Shown: one piece after another, positions 59,611 to 64,000 of the stretch
How positions within the stretch are numbered: position 1 is the stretch's first letter
Layout: each line of letters opens with the position of its first letter
Source of the DNA: Piper betle
Taxonomy: Eukaryota > Streptophyta > Magnoliopsida > Piperales > Piperaceae
Assembly: GCA_033002965.1 (NCBI GenBank)
Contig: JAURVB010014899.1
Location: 1 to 64,000 of the forward strand
Reading direction: 5' to 3'
DNA length: 64,000 nucleotides
The notes under the pieces: model-generated
The model's input: only the letters and a program-made list of their open reading frames with translations
What the model was told of the DNA's origin: nothing
Databases searched by the model: none
Translations under genes and position numbers: made by a program

Positions 59611-60134
59611 ATGAAGGCCACCACTTTTCCCTGGCTGGTTGTCTTCTTGGTTGTATGCTCCTGCTCTCAAGCCATGCAGAGAATGCATTGGTCAACGTAA
59701 TTCCCAGTTTGAGATTGGAGACAACTGAGACCATGCTAGTTAATTACTTTATCGATCGGCCCCCAGTACACCGGTATATTTAATTCAATTAGCTCAAGCC
59801 AGATTTTAAAATCATTAATAAAATATTTGTAAGAAATTAAAAAAATTTTTGTGATCAATTATTTAATTAAATACTGTTTAAAATATCATAATTTTATAAA
59901 AAAACCGGGTTTTGGACAAATTTTAGATTTTAAAACTGAAGACAAATTAAAATGGTAAGAGGGCCAAAAACCGTACAAGATTTAAGGAGGTTCGAAGTAT
60001 ACCAGGTACGTGGTAATAGCTAGTATATGATTTAAACACTATTTACAATTTTTGTTTTTCAGGATTTGGTGATGCATTATGAAGGAGTAATTAAGAAGTG
60101 GAATATGCAGCTTGTATGCCTCAAGCCAGCGTAG
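59611..60134 (+). pseudogene. Possible small secreted-protein gene, unrecognised (copy 2)
   Basis: It has the same layout as 22937-23484: ATG with MKATTFPWLVVFLVVCSCSQ, an early stop in that frame, a second frame through LRLETTETMLVNYFIDRPPV, an acceptor tttttcag ending 60062, and a frame reading DLVMHYEGVIKKW to a TAG at 60132-60134, nine codons earlier than in copy 1. The small differences do not clearly favour coding constraint. Confidence 0.4.
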
Positions 60135-61530
60135 AATAAGCACTGGATCACTTTATTAGCTATTTTCACAAATAAGCATTGCTTCATAACTGCATATAAA
60201 TATTGTGTACTGTTGCCGCTTGCAAGACTCTATATAATAAAAATTCATCTTCGAAATATTAAAAATTCATATTAGAATATAGAATTCTTGATGACTCTAA
60301 ATGAAATTAACATGGCTAAATAATACATATGGTTAATTATTTTACATAAACTAGGCCGGCTAAGAAAGAGCACTTACACTTTGCCAATGTCAAGGAGTTT
60401 AATAACCAAGAAATAATCACGATTTTTGCGTAATCTTGATGTTGGAATTTAAAAGGAAATAGTGAAAAAAGAGAAGTGGAAGAGAGAGGGACTCAATTTA
60501 TTTTCATGTGGGTGTAACACTCCATCTTCACTTTGCTCAAAAAAAATTTTTTATTTAAAAATAAAAAGAAAAAAAAAAAGAAAGAAAGAAAGAAAGAAAA
60601 ACCTATTTTCCGCCTTAACATTGGGTAATAAACGAGAATACATATCCTTATCCTTGCTTTTAACAGTGAAAAAACTTAAGTCTATTTCTCTCACCTAAAA
60701 TCATTGTTGTCATTTCAATTATTAACAAAGAAAAGTTGGGTAAATAGAGTCGGATGTATCGAATAAATTAGAAGAAATTTATTATTCGCATTCTTGAATT
60801 CCTTGGTCAGTGTATTTTCAAGTACATGGAGGACACCAAATCTACATTGAAGTCATTAATCTTTTGAACGTGCCTAAGCTAAATTTTCAATAGCCTTTAG
60901 ATTTTCTCTTTCAATTTATTTATGATTGTTGGATAGTTTACCAATTTTTATCCCATATTTTCAGCACTTGATTTCATCACCAAAAAAATTTTAAAAATAT
61001 ATTTTACCCCTTCATTTATACAACCCGGATGAGTCAATAAAACAGATATTAACTTTTATTGCCTGTTTTTTTTGTTTTGCTTTCACATCTAAACATAGAG
61101 GTGCAAAAAACAAAGTGGCAAATTTTGAGGGAAAAACAAAATATTTTCCCCAAAAAATATCTTTGATTTGGTTTAACCAGATTTTATAATTATGAATAAA
61201 ATATTTTCTTAGACATTACAAACATTTTTATGATCAATATATTTAATTTAGGAAAATTTTAAATTAGAAAACTGGGTACATAAAATTGTACAATGGTTTA
61301 AACAACACCCGATTTGAAAGGGGTACACAACAAAACTGGGATGGACTGCCTATACAGTTTCGCCTATTTTATACAAAGCTAGGCTACGTCCAAAAGAATG
61401 ACAATGTAGAATTCAGTTCATTACAATTAGAGGCCATCTATACGCCAAAACCTTCACTTGGCAAATGATCAATTAGCCACAAACTATCTGTGAGGACTAA
61501 ACTAAAAGTTGAATCTTCGCTTGCTAGTTT
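60135..61530 (+). other. Spacer with extra sequence and an AG-rich tract
   Basis: It matches 23485-24348 except for added sequence near 60230-60340 and 60470-60900. An A/AG-rich tract with repeated gaaa lies at about 60541-60602. No gene was seen. Confidence 0.5.
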
Positions 61531-64000
61531 TCAAGCATCCATGGCTTCTTTCAGTTCTCTACCTAATGCCAGCGCAAGAGGAGGTGGAACAGCATTTCCT
61601 AACTGTCTGTACCTGTTTATAATGTCCCCACAAAACTTGAAACTATCAGGGAAGCCCCGCATCAAGAGAAAACAGTTCAAACACGAGTTTAAGAACAATC
61701 TCGAAATGTGAAACAAGAAGCACAGACTGTAGGTAATTGGAAGATGAACATACTTGCGACCGTGCACACTCTCTAACAGTCAGTATCCTGTCCTGATCAG
61801 GATGAAAGCACATGCCAACTTTGCCCATAGGCTGTGGATCTGTGATCGATGTAGGAAAATTCCCCTCCCAGTCCTATCGACCAAAGAGTCCCTTCCATTT
61901 ATTGTGCCTTTTGGCAGTGTTGGGAAGGCACCAAGAGATCAAATCTACCATCTGCCCAGTTGATAATTTCACCTGAAAATTGAAACGAACATCAGCTATC
62001 TCAATGTAGTGTATAAAAAATTAGTTTATAGTTCTCAGAGTGTAGATGGTAAATAACATTTTCGTCCGGTAGATCATGCCAATCAGCACCTGGTCATTTT
62101 GGGACATTTTGGCATCTGATTAAGTTAAGCTCGTTCATTTCTTTTGAGATGGGATCAGTTAAAGTAATCATGCTCCCTCGAATCTGTTTCTGGAACCAGG
62201 ACACTGCATTTTGCCCGTACCGTCAGAAAAATGTTCAAAAACAATTATGAAGAACGTGGGAGTTGACGCCGAATTAATGAGATATGAACTAAATCTAATT
62301 AGCCTTGGTTCTATTAGTTAATGTATAAAACTTATTGCCGGGTTTTCGATCACTGATATCGGACCCTGAAGAATTGTCAAAAATAATGAAGTTCTGTCAT
62401 CAAAATTGCACAAAACGAATGTTACATTAAGCAATGGGGAGTCATGTTAGCTCTGATTTCTATTAGCAAAGCAAAACATCCTATATTACACAGGGTCAGA
62501 GGAACTCACGTCTATGTTCAAATTAGATGCTCCATTTTTTACGGGTGGGAGATCTAGAACGGAAAGAGGTACCATTGACAATAGTTTTGACGGTCGCATC
62601 CTGTAGATTTCCTGCTAGCGAAATCCTTAATCCAGGACTAGAAAACGCGTACATGGGTTCTGGCCAATCAGGTAATCTATCTCTAGGCACAGCTGTTGGG
62701 TTTGTCCCACATCAGTCGTAGAAGTTGTTGGTGACTTGTATATAGGCTAATGGGAAAGCCTTATTCCTTGAGCTAGCTTTTAGATTAAGAGAGGCCCGTG
62801 ACACCTATTGCGAGTTTCCTTTGGTAGTTTAAAATCCCTATTGGGGGCTCAAAGGGTCCAACAGTGGTTTCGGAGCTAGGGTACGGGCCCATAAGGGCCC
62901 AACATTCAGAGTGTAGACTTGGGCTCGAAGGATCAACATGGTTTCGATCACGGGTAGATCATGCCAATCAACACCTGGTCGTTTTGGGACTTTTTGGCAT
63001 CTGATTAAGTCAAGCTCGTTCATTTCTTTTGAGACTTGGATCAGATTAAAGGTAATCTTGCTCCCTTGAATCTGTTTCTAGAACCAGGACACTGCATTCA
63101 TGACACCGTACTGTCAGAAAATGCTCCATTTTTTACGGGTGGGAGATCTCGAATTGTGTCTCTCACAGTAATAGAACGGAAAGAGGTACCATTGACAATA
63201 GTTTTGCGGTGGCATACTATAGATTTCCTGCTAGCGAATCCTTAATCCAGGACTAGATAACGCATACAAGGGTTCTGGCCAATCAGGTAATCTATCTCTA
63301 GACGCAGCAGCCCATATGAAAGCTCGCTTGCGAGATGGAGAAACACCATAAGCTCCAGCTTCTAAGATACCAAACCTCACCTACAATAGTATGAAAAAAC
63401 AAAATTTAGAAACAAAACAAATATCTGAAAAAAAAAGTCCGCACACATCCAACAATCTATGAGCTTCGAGAATGTTAAGGAACCTGATAGCCCATTTCTA
63501 GCAATGAGGCAACAGGAAAATTTCTAACATTCTCCAACAGAAAATATCTTGGCCTAAAGTAATCAGCAAAAGATAAAAATGAAAGAATCATTTCACACTG
63601 AACTTTGCTCCATGTACTTTGATTGAACCTATTCATGCCAGAAAAGCCCTACCCAAAATTATTTAGAGCTTCAGAGAAGGCATATTAACAAGACCAAGAG
63701 AAAGAAATGTACTGAAGCAAAAGTATATACCTGGCATGGTGGACCACCATTGATAACATCAACTTGTCCTGGAACGGGCAAATTCACAATCTTCTCTTTA
63801 CTGAATTCTGCTGATTATTCTGCAGCTTCAAAAGTTGCCACACAATCGTCAAAATCCCCATATTTCTCCATAATAGCCCTAGATTTTTTGCAAGTATAAG
63901 TAGCAACAAAATGTAGCGACACAAGGCAGTAACTGCATCGTGAATTACCTCAAAATGACATTGCAGTTATCTGCAAAGACTAATGAACGAGGATGGTTGC
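61531..64000 (-). pseudogene. MET1-type DNA methyltransferase, 3' exons, decayed (copy 2, runs off the window)
   Basis: Minus-strand exons from the right edge: NHPRSLVFADNCNVILR; AIMEKYGDFDDC...FEAAE(stop)SAEF...VINGGPPCQ (motif IV) at about 63900-63738; [20 protein letters not shown]...[11 protein letters not shown] at about 63650-63490, with an internal deletion before [35 protein letters not shown] (63380-63290); then duplicated SGN- and KEMNEL-type exons at 63290-62950 and 62690-62058; the WKGLFGR exon (61972-61754) with TAG inside GRYDW; and the last exon (61656-61531). A CGA-to-TGA nonsense change interrupts VPKRPG in the 62.1 kb exon. It cannot encode an active enzyme. Confidence 0.85.
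62694..62904 (+). mobile_element. Solo LTR of the second TRIM family inside the MET1 remnant
   Basis: It begins TGTTGGGTTTGTCCCACATC and ends gggcccaaca, matching the LTRs at 25515-25719 and 26099-26330. Its left junction is in the same MET1 codon as the complete element at 25515. The right flank does not continue the exon but jumps to intron and exon sequence of a second MET1 unit, so no target duplication is seen. Confidence 0.75.

Overview
The window is plant nuclear DNA, almost certainly from a seed plant. It is AT-rich, has no operons, and is dominated by LTR retrotransposons and hAT-type elements. The recognisable host sequence is plant-type: lipid-transfer-protein-like genes, fragments of a MET1-type DNA methyltransferase and a FAR1/FHY3-type pseudogene. 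The species cannot be named from the sequence.

Backbone: a tandem, same-strand cluster of small secreted cysteine-rich genes that read as divergent non-specific lipid transfer proteins (nsLTPs). Eight copies or remnants lie on the + strand at about 5.3, 20.2, 26.9, 33.6, 38.5, 40.9, 49.8/52.1 and 56.8 kb. Only the 56.8 kb copy has an intact promoter, start, frame and all eight mature cysteines. The 20.2 kb copy is nearly identical but frameshifted in its poly-proline codon run. The others have lost the start codon, promoter, one half of the gene or key cysteines. The cluster grew by segmental duplication: about 18.2-26.5 kb matches about 55.4-64.0 kb, and about 33.4-37.8 kb matches about 51.9-56.6 kb, with a further partial copy at about 38.9-40.5 kb.

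Region by region: 1-254 is an LTR fragment. 255-5315 is a decayed Ty3/gypsy element whose 3' LTR abuts the C-terminal half of an nsLTP gene. 7.8-8.5 kb is a GC-rich tandem repeat. 8.8-10.9 kb is a decayed hAT transposon. 10.9-18.2 kb and 41.3-48.8 kb are two copies of a large non-coding LTR element (LARD-like, minus strand); the first carries a tandem four-LTR TRIM. 22.9 and 59.6 kb hold two copies of a possible small secreted-protein gene. 24.3-26.55 kb and 61.5-64.0 kb are decayed 3' portions of a MET1-type gene (minus strand), disrupted by a second TRIM family. 28.4-29.65 kb has unrecognised coding-like sequence and 29.7-30.9 kb a FAR1-related pseudogene. 31.9-33.4 kb is a gypsy remnant (minus). 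37.8-38.3 kb is a hAT-type MITE and 40.5-40.9 kb a CpG-rich insertion. 49.87-52.06 kb is a solo-LTR-like insertion that splits one nsLTP gene.

No rRNA, tRNA or CRISPR was found. The likely functional output is one nsLTP-like gene (56.8 kb), perhaps with the 20.2 kb copy as a frameshifted partner; the rest is a record of duplication and transposon-driven decay. All comparisons were made by eye, so homology calls rest on recognised motifs and on alignment between copies within the window.
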